Notes under the pieces: model-generated
Databases searched by the model: none
The model's input: the letters and a program-made list of their open reading frames with translations, nothing else
What the model was told of the DNA's origin: nothing
Made by a program: the position numbers and the translations under genes
In this document: positions 24,435 through 31,658 of the stretch, piece after piece
Numbering within the stretch: the stretch's first letter is position 1
Layout: the number at the start of each line of letters is the position of its first letter
DNA from: Actinobacteria bacterium UBA2272
GTDB lineage: Bacteria; Actinomycetota; Coriobacteriia; Anaerosomatales; Anaerosomataceae
Length of the DNA: 64,000 nt
Direction of reading: 5' to 3'
Assembly: GCA_002347725.1 (NCBI GenBank)
Contig: DDXA01000001.1
Coordinates: 124,001-188,000, forward strand

Positions 24435-25715
24435 GTGAGCACCATTCCGGGCAAGACGATCGCCGAGAAGATCTTCTCGGCACACTCAGGAACCGATGCG
24501 TACGCTGGCGACATCGTCGTGGCGGATGTGGACTTCGTGATGGGGCAGGACGGCACCACGCCGCTTGCCATCCGCGCGCTTGAGAACATGGGCGTGGACC
24601 GCGTATTCGATCCGGCGAAGGTGGCCGTGGTGATGGACCACTCCAGCCCGAGTCCGATCGAGGGCGTCTCGGCGCTTCACACGATGATGCGCGAGTTCGG
24701 CAAGAAGACCGGCGCGAAGGTCTACGACGTCGGTTGCGGCGTCTGCCACCAGCTCATCCCCGAGGCGGGCCACGTCGTGCCGGGCGACCTCATGGTCGGC
24801 TGCGACAGCCACACCTGCACGTACGGGGCGGTCAACGTCTTCTCCACGGGCGTCGGCTCCACCGACGGTGCGGCCGCTATGGCCTCGGGCAAGCTGTGGT
24901 TCAAGGTGCCGGACACCATGAAGGTCACCTACTCAGGCGAGTTGCAGCCGGGCGTGTTCAGCAAGGACCTCATCCTTGCGCTCGCGGGCGCGATCGGTGT
25001 CGATGGCGCCACCTACATGGCGCTCGAGTTCCACGGGCCGGTCGTGGACGCGCTTTCGGTGGACGCCCGCATGACGATCTCCAACATGGCGATCGAGGTT
25101 GGCGCCAAGGCCGGTCTCATGCGTGCCGATGCCACAACGCTCACCTGGTACGAGGGCCGGGGCAGTCGCGCTCCGCAGCCTGTCGATCCTGACGCCGACG
25201 CGGTCTACGCCGAGGAGATCACACTCGACGCCTCGGCCATCGGGCCGCAGATCGCCAAGCCACACGCCGTTGGCAATGTGTCGGCGATCGAGGAGGTCGC
25301 CGGTACGCCGATAGCGCAGGGCTTCATCGGCACCTGCACCAACGGACGGCTTGAGGATCTGGGGATCGCCGCCGCCATCCTCCGCGGTCGGCACGTGCAT
25401 CCGGACGTCCGCCTCATCGTCGCGCCGGCAAGCAAGCAGATCTTCCTCGACGCGATGGAGGTCGGTTACATCCGCGACCTCGTGGAGGCCGGCGCGGTCC
25501 TGGTCGCGCCGGGGTGCGGTCCGTGCGTGGGTACGCACAACGGGGTGCCGAGCGATGGCGAGAACGTCATATCAACGGCCAACCGGAACTTCAAGGGCCG
25601 GATGGGCAACAGTAACGCGTTCATCTACCTCGGCAGTCCGGCTACGGTCGCCGCCTCGTGCGTTGAGGGCGTCATCACCGATCCGCGGAAGTACTTCACG
25701 GGAGAGGGGGCGTAA
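24435..25715 (+). CDS. aconitase-superfamily hydro-lyase, large subunit (LeuC/HacA type; probable aconitase role)
   Basis: The 426-residue subunit starts at GTG 24435 (VSTIPGKTIAEKIFSAHSG), chosen because family members start close to GKTIAEKI; the ribosome site is weak. The [4Fe-4S] ligands lie in GCDSHTCTYGAV, GTCTNGRLED and APGCGPCVGTHNG. It belongs to the isopropylmalate/homoaconitate dehydratase large-subunit family. It is followed 3 bases later by its small subunit and then by an isocitrate-dehydrogenase-like gene. A second, separate leuC sits beside leuA at 41.2 kb. Citrate/isocitrate isomerisation is therefore the better guess than leucine synthesis. Confidence 0.85.
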   Translation: MSTIPGKTIAEKIFSAHSGTDAYAGDIVVADVDFVMGQDGTTPLAIRALENMGVDRVFDPAKVAVVMDHSSPSPIEGVSALHTMMREFGKKTGAKVYDVGCGVCHQLIPEAGHVVPGDLMVGCDSHTCTYGAVNVFSTGVGSTDGAAAMASGKLWFKVPDTMKVTYSGELQPGVFSKDLILALAGAIGVDGATYMALEFHGPVVDALSVDARMTISNMAIEVGAKAGLMRADATTLTWYEGRGSRAPQPVDPDADAVYAEEITLDASAIGPQIAKPHAVGNVSAIEEVAGTPIAQGFIGTCTNGRLEDLGIAAAILRGRHVHPDVRLIVAPASKQIFLDAMEVGYIRDLVEAGAVLVAPGCGPCVGTHNGVPSDGENVISTANRNFKGRMGNSNAFIYLGSPATVAASCVEGVITDPRKYFTGEGA

Positions 25716-25718
25716 GAG

Positions 25719-26222
25719 ATGGCGATCACGGCGAAGGCGTTCAAGTACGGAGACGACATCAACACCGACTACATCATCAGCGGCAAGTACAAGTTCAAGT
25801 CGGCTGACATGGAGGCGATGGCGGTCCACGCCATGGAGGACCTCGACCCGCACTACTATGAGAAGGTCAAGCCGTCCGGCGGGTTTCTCGTGGCAGGCAG
25901 CAACTTCGGCATGGGTTCCAGCCGCGAGCAGGCACCGCTCGTGCTCATCCACGCCAACACCCGTGCCGTGTTGGCGAAGACGTTCGCGCGCATCTTCTAC
26001 CGCAACGCCATCAACACCGGCCTGCCGGTGGTGGAGTGCGATACGGACCTGATCGACGACGGCGATGAGCTCGAGCTCGACCTCGCGGCCGGCGTGTTGC
26101 GTGACGTCACCAAAGGGATCGAGATACCGTTCGCGCCACTGCCGCCGGTGATGGCGCAGCTGCTCGCCGACGGCGGGCTTGTCGAGCACTTCAAGAAGCA
26201 TGGCGGGTTCGCGGTCTCGTGA
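25719..26222 (+). CDS. aconitase-superfamily hydro-lyase, small subunit (LeuD type with atypical YKFK loop)
   Basis: This 167-residue swivel-domain subunit begins at ATG 25719. GSNFGMGSSREQAP carries the substrate-binding serine/arginine segment. The substrate-recognition loop reads DDINTDYIISGKYKFK. In archaeal enzymes this loop is YLRT in homoaconitase and YLV(M/Y) in isopropylmalate isomerase; the lysines here suggest a charged group on the substrate, such as the extra carboxylate of citrate. The stop overlaps the next GTG as GTGA. Confidence 0.85.
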   Translation: MAITAKAFKYGDDINTDYIISGKYKFKSADMEAMAVHAMEDLDPHYYEKVKPSGGFLVAGSNFGMGSSREQAPLVLIHANTRAVLAKTFARIFYRNAINTGLPVVECDTDLIDDGDELELDLAAGVLRDVTKGIEIPFAPLPPVMAQLLADGGLVEHFKKHGGFAVS

Positions 26223-26680
26223 ATCCCGGGCGGCGTTCGCCTGAGCTCTGGGACGGCGTAGAGCGTCGGAGTGGCACCAAGCGACGGCGGAGGCGCAGGT
26301 ATCGTTTCATCGACCGTCGCCATGGGTTCGACCGTCGCACCCGTTATCCCGTGCTCGGTACGATGCGCGACCATCAGTGGATCGTCGCGCTCGTGATCGC
26401 CGTGCTCTGCGCGCTCTCGGCCATCGATGGCCTGCTCACGCTCGGCGAGATCGCACTCGGCATCGCCTCGGAGGGCAACCCCGTGCTCGCTGCGGCAGGC
26501 GAGCGCCACGTGCTGCTGGCGGTGGCGGCCAAGGTCGCCGGTACGCTGGTTGCGAGCGCGGTCATTTGGCATGGTCGGACGCGCCGCTCGATCCTCGGGC
26601 TCTCGCTCGTCGCCATCGGCGTCTTCTCGGCGCTCGTGGCGTACCACCTCGGCAGTCTCGTCGGCCTCGGCTGGCTGTAA
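26219..26680 (+). CDS. small membrane protein, DUF5658-like
   Basis: The 153-residue protein starts at GTG 26219, overlapping the hydro-lyase small-subunit stop. The N-terminal 45 residues are very basic and contain WDGVERRSGTKRR and FIDRRHGFDRR, the 'RRsGxDRR' flavour seen before DUF5658 domains. Three membrane helices follow, the first containing ALSAIDGLLTLGEIALG and NPVLA, the core pattern of that family. No function is known. Its coupling to the hydro-lyase is probably incidental. Confidence 0.65.
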   Translation: MNPGRRSPELWDGVERRSGTKRRRRRRYRFIDRRHGFDRRTRYPVLGTMRDHQWIVALVIAVLCALSAIDGLLTLGEIALGIASEGNPVLAAAGERHVLLAVAAKVAGTLVASAVIWHGRTRRSILGLSLVAIGVFSALVAYHLGSLVGLGWL

Positions 26681-26763
26681 GCTCCACGGTGAACCCCATG
26701 TCGCCGGGGTGCGTCATACCGGACAAGTTGCCGTTTCCTTGCTGCCCGCCAGGAGGTCTTGTG

Positions 26764-27192
26764 ATGCGCACTGCTGCTGTCATCGCCACGATCATCGCCG
26801 TCGGACTCGGGCTGCTCGTCGCCGGTGGCTGTACGGCCGTCGGCTCGGCGGGCGATCTCGAGAATGCCGAGTGGAGTCTGGTCGCTTCCTCGGTCAGCGC
26901 CTCGAACCTCGGCGCCGCGGGGATCACTGCCCGGTTTGCCGACGGAGTTGTCGGCGGCACCGGCGGGGTCAACAGCTATAGCGCGGAGTACGAGTTGGGA
27001 CGCAGCGGGGCGATCGAGATCGGCGACGTGACATCCACACTCATCGCAGCGGTCGACGAGGAGGCCAACGCTGCCGAGGCCGCCTACTTCGCGCTGCTAC
27101 GCGAGGTCGCCGCCTACCAGGTGGACGGCACGATCCTCACGCTGACGGATGTGGGCGGCAACGAGCTGCTCGTCTTCGAGCGCGCCGAGTAG
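26764..27192 (+). CDS. META/HslJ-like lipoprotein
   Basis: The 142-residue protein starts at ATG 26764 (GTG directly before it also in frame), with AGGAGG upstream. The signal peptide ends LLVAGGC, a slightly loose lipobox with the lipidated cysteine near residue 22. The rest fits the META-domain pattern: AEWSLVASSV, ITARFADGVVGGTGGVNSYS and a C-terminal ILTLTDVGGNELLVFERAE. META proteins are envelope stress or copy-number-associated lipoproteins in other bacteria; the role here is unknown. Confidence 0.68.
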   Translation: MRTAAVIATIIAVGLGLLVAGGCTAVGSAGDLENAEWSLVASSVSASNLGAAGITARFADGVVGGTGGVNSYSAEYELGRSGAIEIGDVTSTLIAAVDEEANAAEAAYFALLREVAAYQVDGTILTLTDVGGNELLVFERAE

Positions 27193-27300
27193 TCTCTCGC
27201 GTCAACCTCGCGCGGCGCTCGTCAGGTCGCGTACAATCGCCAGGCACCTGTCCGCGGGCGAGCCGCTGTGAGCCGCCCCGAACACCTGGAGGTACACCGA

Positions 27301-28392
27301 ATGGCCAAGCACACTGTCACCCTGATTCCCGGCGACGGCATCGGACCTGAGCTCACCACCGCCATGACGCGCGTGGTCGAAGCGACGGGCGTCGATATCG
27401 CCTGGGAGATCGCCGAGGCCGGCGCCGACGTCATGGACAAGTACGGCACACCGCTGCCGCAGCATGTGCTCGACTCGGTCCGCAAGAACAAGGTGGCCAT
27501 CAAGGGCCCGATCACCACGCCGGTCGGCACCGGGTTCCGCAGCGTGAACGTGGCGTTGCGCAAGGAGCTCGATCTGTACGCCTGCCTGCGTCCGTCGTTC
27601 TCGATTCCCGGAACCGGTGCGCGCTACGACAACGTCGATCTCGTCATCGTGCGCGAGAACACCGAGGATCTCTACGCGGGTATCGAGTTCGAAGAAGGCA
27701 GCGACGGCGCCCGGCGCCTCATCGAGTTCGCCGCCGCCGAGGGCGCGGGGATCATCCGTCCCGACTCGGGCATCTCGCTGAAGCCGATCAGCATCACGGG
27801 AACCCGGCGCATCGTCAAGTTCGCGTTCGACTATGCGATCGCCAACGGCCGCAAGAAGGTCACCGCCGTGCACAAGGCCAACATCCTCAAGCACAGCGAC
27901 GGGCTGTTCCTGAAAGTCGCCCGTGAGGTCGCCGAGGAGTATCGCGACTCGGGCATCGAGTTCGAGGACTACATCGTGGACGCTACGTGCATGCAGCTCG
28001 TGCTGCATCCCGAGTGGTGGGACGTGCTCGTGCTCCCGAACCTGTACGGCGACATACTGTCGGATCTTGCGGCCGGCCTCATCGGCGGGCTCGGCGTCGC
28101 GCCCGGCGCGAACATCGGTACCGACTACGCTGTCTTCGAGCCAGTCCACGGCTCGGCCCCCAAGTACGCCGGCAAGGACATGGCGAATCCGACCGCGGAG
28201 ATCCTCTCGGCGGTACTCATGCTCAACCACCTCGGCGAACGGGATGCGGCGTCACGCGTGCTGGCTGCGGTCAGGAGCGTGTTGGCCGAGGGCGAACGCG
28301 TGACCTACGACATCAAGCGGACGAACACCGGTAGCACCGAGGGGTGTGTCGGCACGCAGGCGTACGCCGACGCGCTCATCGAGCGGTTGTAG
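27301..28392 (+). CDS. NAD-type isocitrate dehydrogenase
   Basis: The 363-residue beta-decarboxylating dehydrogenase starts at ATG 27301 with GGAGG eight bases upstream. The substrate helix reads GFRSVNVALRKELDLYACL. The R-S-x-N-V pattern with the isocitrate-binding serine is that of isocitrate dehydrogenase; isopropylmalate dehydrogenases have a hydrophobic residue there. RENTEDLYAGIEFE and EPVHGSAPKYAGK also fit NAD-IDH. It would turn isocitrate into 2-oxoglutarate. It follows the two hydro-lyase subunits after two small genes, with a possible own -10 (TACAAT at 27232-27237). Confidence 0.88.
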   Translation: MAKHTVTLIPGDGIGPELTTAMTRVVEATGVDIAWEIAEAGADVMDKYGTPLPQHVLDSVRKNKVAIKGPITTPVGTGFRSVNVALRKELDLYACLRPSFSIPGTGARYDNVDLVIVRENTEDLYAGIEFEEGSDGARRLIEFAAAEGAGIIRPDSGISLKPISITGTRRIVKFAFDYAIANGRKKVTAVHKANILKHSDGLFLKVAREVAEEYRDSGIEFEDYIVDATCMQLVLHPEWWDVLVLPNLYGDILSDLAAGLIGGLGVAPGANIGTDYAVFEPVHGSAPKYAGKDMANPTAEILSAVLMLNHLGERDAASRVLAAVRSVLAEGERVTYDIKRTNTGSTEGCVGTQAYADALIERL

Positions 28393-28479
28393 GGGGGTTC
28401 GCGCTACCGAACCGTGAGCAGGGGTACGGCCGTCTGTCGGTGCCGTGGGCCGATAGTGTGAGTTGTGTCACAAAGACTC

Positions 28480-28508
28480 TTGACCGAGCGGACTGCTACG
28501 TTCATAAT
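28480..28508 (+). promoter_or_regulatory. strong sigma-70-type promoter of the 16-heme cytochrome gene
   Basis: TTGACC, exactly 17 bases, then CATAAT. This is one of the best promoter matches in the window. The transcript start near 28515 leaves an unusually long untranslated leader of about 218 bases before the cytochrome start. Confidence 0.7.
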
Positions 28509-28514
28509 TCACAG

Positions 28515-28732
28515 GTGCTTGCGGGGAATGTGCGAGGGGCCCGCGAGTTGACCAGAGGCAGTGAATCGCCACCCGTAAACCTGGGCGCCTGGGTGGCGTG
28601 GAGCCAGTGGCGCAACCGGCTGATCGCGTTCGGCCGGTTTGTTGTTTTCTCGCCCGGGGCAGCGGGAAGCGGCCGGACCGCCCTTTGACGTTTTCGACAT
28701 GTACCAATGCCGAAGAAGAGGTGGCGATCCGT
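28515..28732 (+). promoter_or_regulatory. long structured 5' leader of the cytochrome mRNA
   Basis: No coding frame looks real here. The leader can fold: CGCCACCC (28567-28574) pairs perfectly with GGGTGGCG (28591-28598), and CGGCCG boxes further on can pair across a T-rich stretch. Some pieces recall a cobalamin element (GGGGAAtGTGCGA, CCCGCGAGTTG, GAGCCAG) but the conserved cores do not hold, and no GGCAAACC core of a cyclic-dinucleotide riboswitch is present. I call it a structured leader of unknown ligand. Confidence 0.4.
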
Positions 28733-29959
28733 ATGCGTCCGCGTATTCTGCCCGTGTGTCTCCTGTCCGTGCTGCTCGTGCTGCTCATGGGGGGACTCGC
28801 ATCCGCGACGACCTACGCTGAGCCGGACGACTGCTACGCGTGCCACGCGGTCGATGGACTGGCTGCGGTGGCGCCTGTCGACTTCTCTGCGGAGTCGGTC
28901 GACCTCAACGCATGCAGGGCGTGTCATGCGGCGATCCCTTTGCCCGCCATGGCCACCATCGACCACTTCCACAACGACCTCACCGACTGCACCCCGTGTC
29001 ACAATCTGAACATCGATGAGCCGTACTTCTCGGTACCGGCGGGCGAGGTCATCGAGCCGCTCGTACGCACCTCGTACGGGATGTTCCAGTCAGTCGCGTC
29101 GCCGGTCTCGGGAGCGGCCAACATCCACAGCGCCCATGCCGGTACCACGTGGATGGCGCAGGTCGTCTCACCGCTCAATTCCTGGTGTGCGTCCTGTCAC
29201 ACACAGGTATCCTGCAACGCGTGCCATGCCGACCCGGCGCACGGCGACCACGGCGGAACCCCGGGTTGCACCTCGGCGAACTGCCATATGGCCGCAGCGC
29301 CGCAGGCGTCGCCCTCATGCGTGGGTTGTCACCCGGCCGCAGAGAGTCAGTATCACGGCTCTGAGCATGCGAGCAGCACCGAGGGATGCGACAACCAGTA
29401 CTGCCATCGGACCCCGGACCTACTGACCGTGCACACGCAGTACAACCCTGACTTCACGTGCAGCGGGTGTCACACGATCGACTACGCGGCGCAGATCGCA
29501 GCCGGTGAGACCGAGTGTGCCGACTGCCACGAGACCGCGCACGGGGATATCGGAGAGGCGCACACCGCAACCGCGAGCCAGGAGTGCGTCGACTGTCACA
29601 GAAGCGCGGACCTCTTCGAACTCCACGCCGACGCTGCGGCCGGTCCGTGTGCCGTGTGCCACTCAACGCAGCTTCCCGACTCGGCAGAGTGTGTGAACTG
29701 CCACGCGTACTCGCCGGTGTTTGAAAAGCACTACCCGGCCGACGCGCACCTCGCCGTGCCCAACGCCGGCTGCAGCAACTGCCACTCGCTGGATCTTGCC
29801 ACAGAGCACGCGAAGTACTCGGCGGGCTGCAGCGCGTGCCATAGTGGTTCGTTTGATGCCGTGGTAGCCGACTGGGACAAGACGTGTGACGGCTGCCATC
29901 CCACGCGACACAAGGATCGCGATTCCGGCGGCGGTAAGAAGCAGGCCGGTCGCAACTAG
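28733..29959 (+). CDS. secreted 16-heme c-type cytochrome
   Basis: The 408-residue protein starts at ATG 28733 (a GTG at 28721 is also in frame). The signal peptide covers about residues 1-25 (LLVLLMGGLASA). Fourteen CXXCH motifs run from C34 (CYACH) to C385 (CDGCH). Two further CX4CH motifs, CTSANCH (179-185) and CDNQYCH (219-225), bring the likely total to 16 hemes, about one per 25 residues, the density of an electron wire or reservoir. The tail is basic (TRHKDRDSGGGKK). No membrane helix follows the signal, so it is exported. It is monocistronic, between a strong promoter and a terminator. An extracellular electron-transfer role is likely. Confidence 0.9.
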   Translation: MRPRILPVCLLSVLLVLLMGGLASATTYAEPDDCYACHAVDGLAAVAPVDFSAESVDLNACRACHAAIPLPAMATIDHFHNDLTDCTPCHNLNIDEPYFSVPAGEVIEPLVRTSYGMFQSVASPVSGAANIHSAHAGTTWMAQVVSPLNSWCASCHTQVSCNACHADPAHGDHGGTPGCTSANCHMAAAPQASPSCVGCHPAAESQYHGSEHASSTEGCDNQYCHRTPDLLTVHTQYNPDFTCSGCHTIDYAAQIAAGETECADCHETAHGDIGEAHTATASQECVDCHRSADLFELHADAAAGPCAVCHSTQLPDSAECVNCHAYSPVFEKHYPADAHLAVPNAGCSNCHSLDLATEHAKYSAGCSACHSGSFDAVVADWDKTCDGCHPTRHKDRDSGGGKKQAGRN

Positions 29960-29990
29960 CAACGCTTGACGCGCTTACCGTGTGACAGAA

Positions 29991-30020
29991 CGGGTCCCCG
30001 TCATCGATGGCGGGGACCCG
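29991..30020. terminator. bidirectional hairpin terminator
   Basis: CGGGTCCCCG and CGGGGACCCG form a perfect 10-bp stem with a 10-base loop, between the cytochrome gene and the convergent acuC-like gene. CTTCTCT follows on the plus strand. Confidence 0.8.
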
Positions 30021-30041
30021 CTTCTCTGTCTCGCGACATCC

Positions 30042-31205
30042 TCACAGGCTGCGGGATCGCACGACCTCGTCGATGACCCGCCCGGTCGCCTCGAGTACGG
30101 AGGTGCGTTGGGCATGCGTGTGAGCCGGGCCGTCATCGCCCCTGAGTGATGCCGGTGGCTCGTAGCCGAGCGCGCGCACGCGCTCGCGCCACTCGGCAGG
30201 CAGTTCGTCGGGCAGCGTGACACCGGCGAGCGCGGAGGCGAGTAGCGTCCACACGCGCGGCACCACGGTCGCCCATGCGTAACCGCCGCCGCCGCACGCG
30301 ACGAGACGGCCGTCGCAGACCTCCTCGGCAAGCTCGACGCTCCGGGCGAACAGCCACTCGTAGCCGGCGATCGTCTGCCCGAGGGTGGTCAGAGGATCGC
30401 TCCAGTGTGCATCGGCGCCGTTCTGGGTCACGATCACGTCCGGACGGGACTCCCGGGCGGCGGGCGCGACGACGCGTTCGAATGCGAGGCGGTAGCACTC
30501 GTCGGTGGCGTACGGCGGCATGGGGAGGTTGATCGCACTGCCGAGTCCCGCGCCGGCGCCCCGCTCCCGCGCCGAGCCGGTTCCCGGGTACAGATAGCGG
30601 CCGTCTTCGTGGAGCGAGATCGTGAGGACCCGGGGTTCCTCGTAAAACGCTTCCTGAACGCCGTCACCGTGATGGGCGTCGATGTCGAGGTAGAGGATCC
30701 GGAGGTCGGGGTCGCGGTGCAGCATCGCTGCGATCGCCACCGCCACGTCGTTGTACACGCAGAAGCCCGCCGCACGGTCGCGGTGCGCGTGGTGGAGGCC
30801 TCCCGCGGGGGAGAAGGCTCGCCGGGAGCGGCCGTCACAGACGTACTCGGCGGCGACAGTCGTCGCTCCCGCGACGAGCGCCGCCGCGTCGTGCATCCCG
30901 GCGAACTCGGGGGTGTCGCCGGGGCCGATCCCGCGTCGCGGCCTCCACCAGCCCGGCGCCGCTGAGGCCTCGATCACCGTCTCGATGTACCGCGCATCGT
31001 GCGCCATGAGGAGCTCGGCCGACGATGCAGGCCGGGGAGCGACGAGCTCGAGAGCCCCGTTCGCGAGTAGGCCGTAGGCGCGGATCAGGTCGATGGTGAG
31101 CGAGACCCGCTCGGGTCGAAGCGGATGGGCGGGGTCGAGGTCGTATGCGCCGAGCGATTCGTCGTAGACGAGTGCGGTGCTCACGCCCGGCTGTGTCGCG
31201 GTCAT
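30042..31205 (-). CDS. acuC: AcuC-type histone deacetylase-family protein
   Basis: The 387-residue zinc hydrolase starts at ATG 31205, chosen because GGAGG lies six bases upstream (the ATG four codons earlier overlaps that site). Family motifs include PLRPERVSLTIDL, AFSPAGGLHHAHRDRAAGFC, the metal-binding LDIDAHHGDGVQEAF and the QNGADAH loop. AcuC proteins deacetylate lysines, notably on acetyl-CoA synthetase in Bacillus, controlling acetate use. No acs or acetyltransferase gene is adjacent, so the target is unknown here. Confidence 0.88.
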   Translation of the reverse strand: MTATQPGVSTALVYDESLGAYDLDPAHPLRPERVSLTIDLIRAYGLLANGALELVAPRPASSAELLMAHDARYIETVIEASAAPGWWRPRRGIGPGDTPEFAGMHDAAALVAGATTVAAEYVCDGRSRRAFSPAGGLHHAHRDRAAGFCVYNDVAVAIAAMLHRDPDLRILYLDIDAHHGDGVQEAFYEEPRVLTISLHEDGRYLYPGTGSARERGAGAGLGSAINLPMPPYATDECYRLAFERVVAPAARESRPDVIVTQNGADAHWSDPLTTLGQTIAGYEWLFARSVELAEEVCDGRLVACGGGGYAWATVVPRVWTLLASALAGVTLPDELPAEWRERVRALGYEPPASLRGDDGPAHTHAQRTSVLEATGRVIDEVVRSRSL

Positions 31206-31312
31206 CTCGGCCTCCATGCCGGTTGAACGTGTCTAGAGCATACCCTCGGAGGAGCTATGCCGGCCGCTCCGATCGGGCCGAGTCGAGGGGTGCGGCTCCC
31301 GCTCCTTTGCGC

Positions 31313-31318
31313 TATACT
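31313..31318 (+). promoter_or_regulatory. -10 element TATACT of the ilv operon
   Basis: GCGCTATACTCGCC lies directly upstream of the T-box-type leader; the transcript would start near 31325. The same GCGCTATACT string occurs before the leuA leader at 39.5 kb. A -35 box is not clear. Confidence 0.6.
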
Positions 31319-31324
31319 CGCCCC

Positions 31325-31658
31325 TTACCAATCGCACAGCATGATCGGCGTTGATGGGGACGAGTAGAGGTCAATCCCAGCGATAGAGAGTCGGGGACGG
31401 TGGAAACCCGGCGCGGGACGCTTCGAACGCCACCCCTGAGCCACCCGGACGAACGGACCGGTGCCCTTGCGCGGATGACCTCCGCGAGAGCCGGTGCTAC
31501 TAAGACGGGTCGGTGGCATCCGTTACCTGCCGCATGAGCGAGACGCTCCGGCCCCACGGGCCGGTTCGGCGTCATCGCGGGTGGCATCAGAGCCATCATC
31601 TCCTACGCTGCATGCGGCACCTACGGACGCCCCGTCCCTCGACGAGGAAGGGCGACTG
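31325..31658 (+). promoter_or_regulatory. T-box-type leader RNA upstream of ilvD
   Basis: The Stem I landmarks are clear. The base pair block is GGCGTT (31347-31352) with AACGCC (31426-31431). The AGTA-box region is GAGTAG (31362-31367). The AG box is GATAGAGAG (31382-31390) and the GNUG box is GGTGGAAACCCGGC (31399-31412). A stem III (ACCGG...CCGGT) and an antiterminator-like AAGACGGGTCGGTGGCATCC (31502-31521) follow. Next is a long hairpin at 31542-31573 (GACGC, CCGGCCC, CAC, GGGCCGG, GCGTC). The T-box would sense uncharged tRNA. I could not assign the specifier codon: the loop reads GACGCTTCGAACGCC. A second GGGTGGCATC at 31580-31589 lies nearer the gene. Confidence 0.72.

Noticed and set aside
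27301..28392. Calling the dehydrogenase LeuB (isopropylmalate dehydrogenase)
   Set aside because: The substrate helix has the R-S-x-N-V isocitrate pattern and RENTEDLYAGIE, not the isopropylmalate-type residues.
28344..28688. 114-codon frame between the isocitrate dehydrogenase and the 16-heme cytochrome
   Set aside because: Overlaps the dehydrogenase end, spans the promoter, and has no signal, motif or ribosome site.
28515..28732. Cobalamin or cyclic-dinucleotide (GEMM) riboswitch before the 16-heme cytochrome
   Set aside because: A few B12-like words occur (GGGGAA, CCCGCGA, GAGCCAG) but the B12 box does not hold, and the GGCAAACC core of GEMM is absent. Kept only as an unassigned structured leader.
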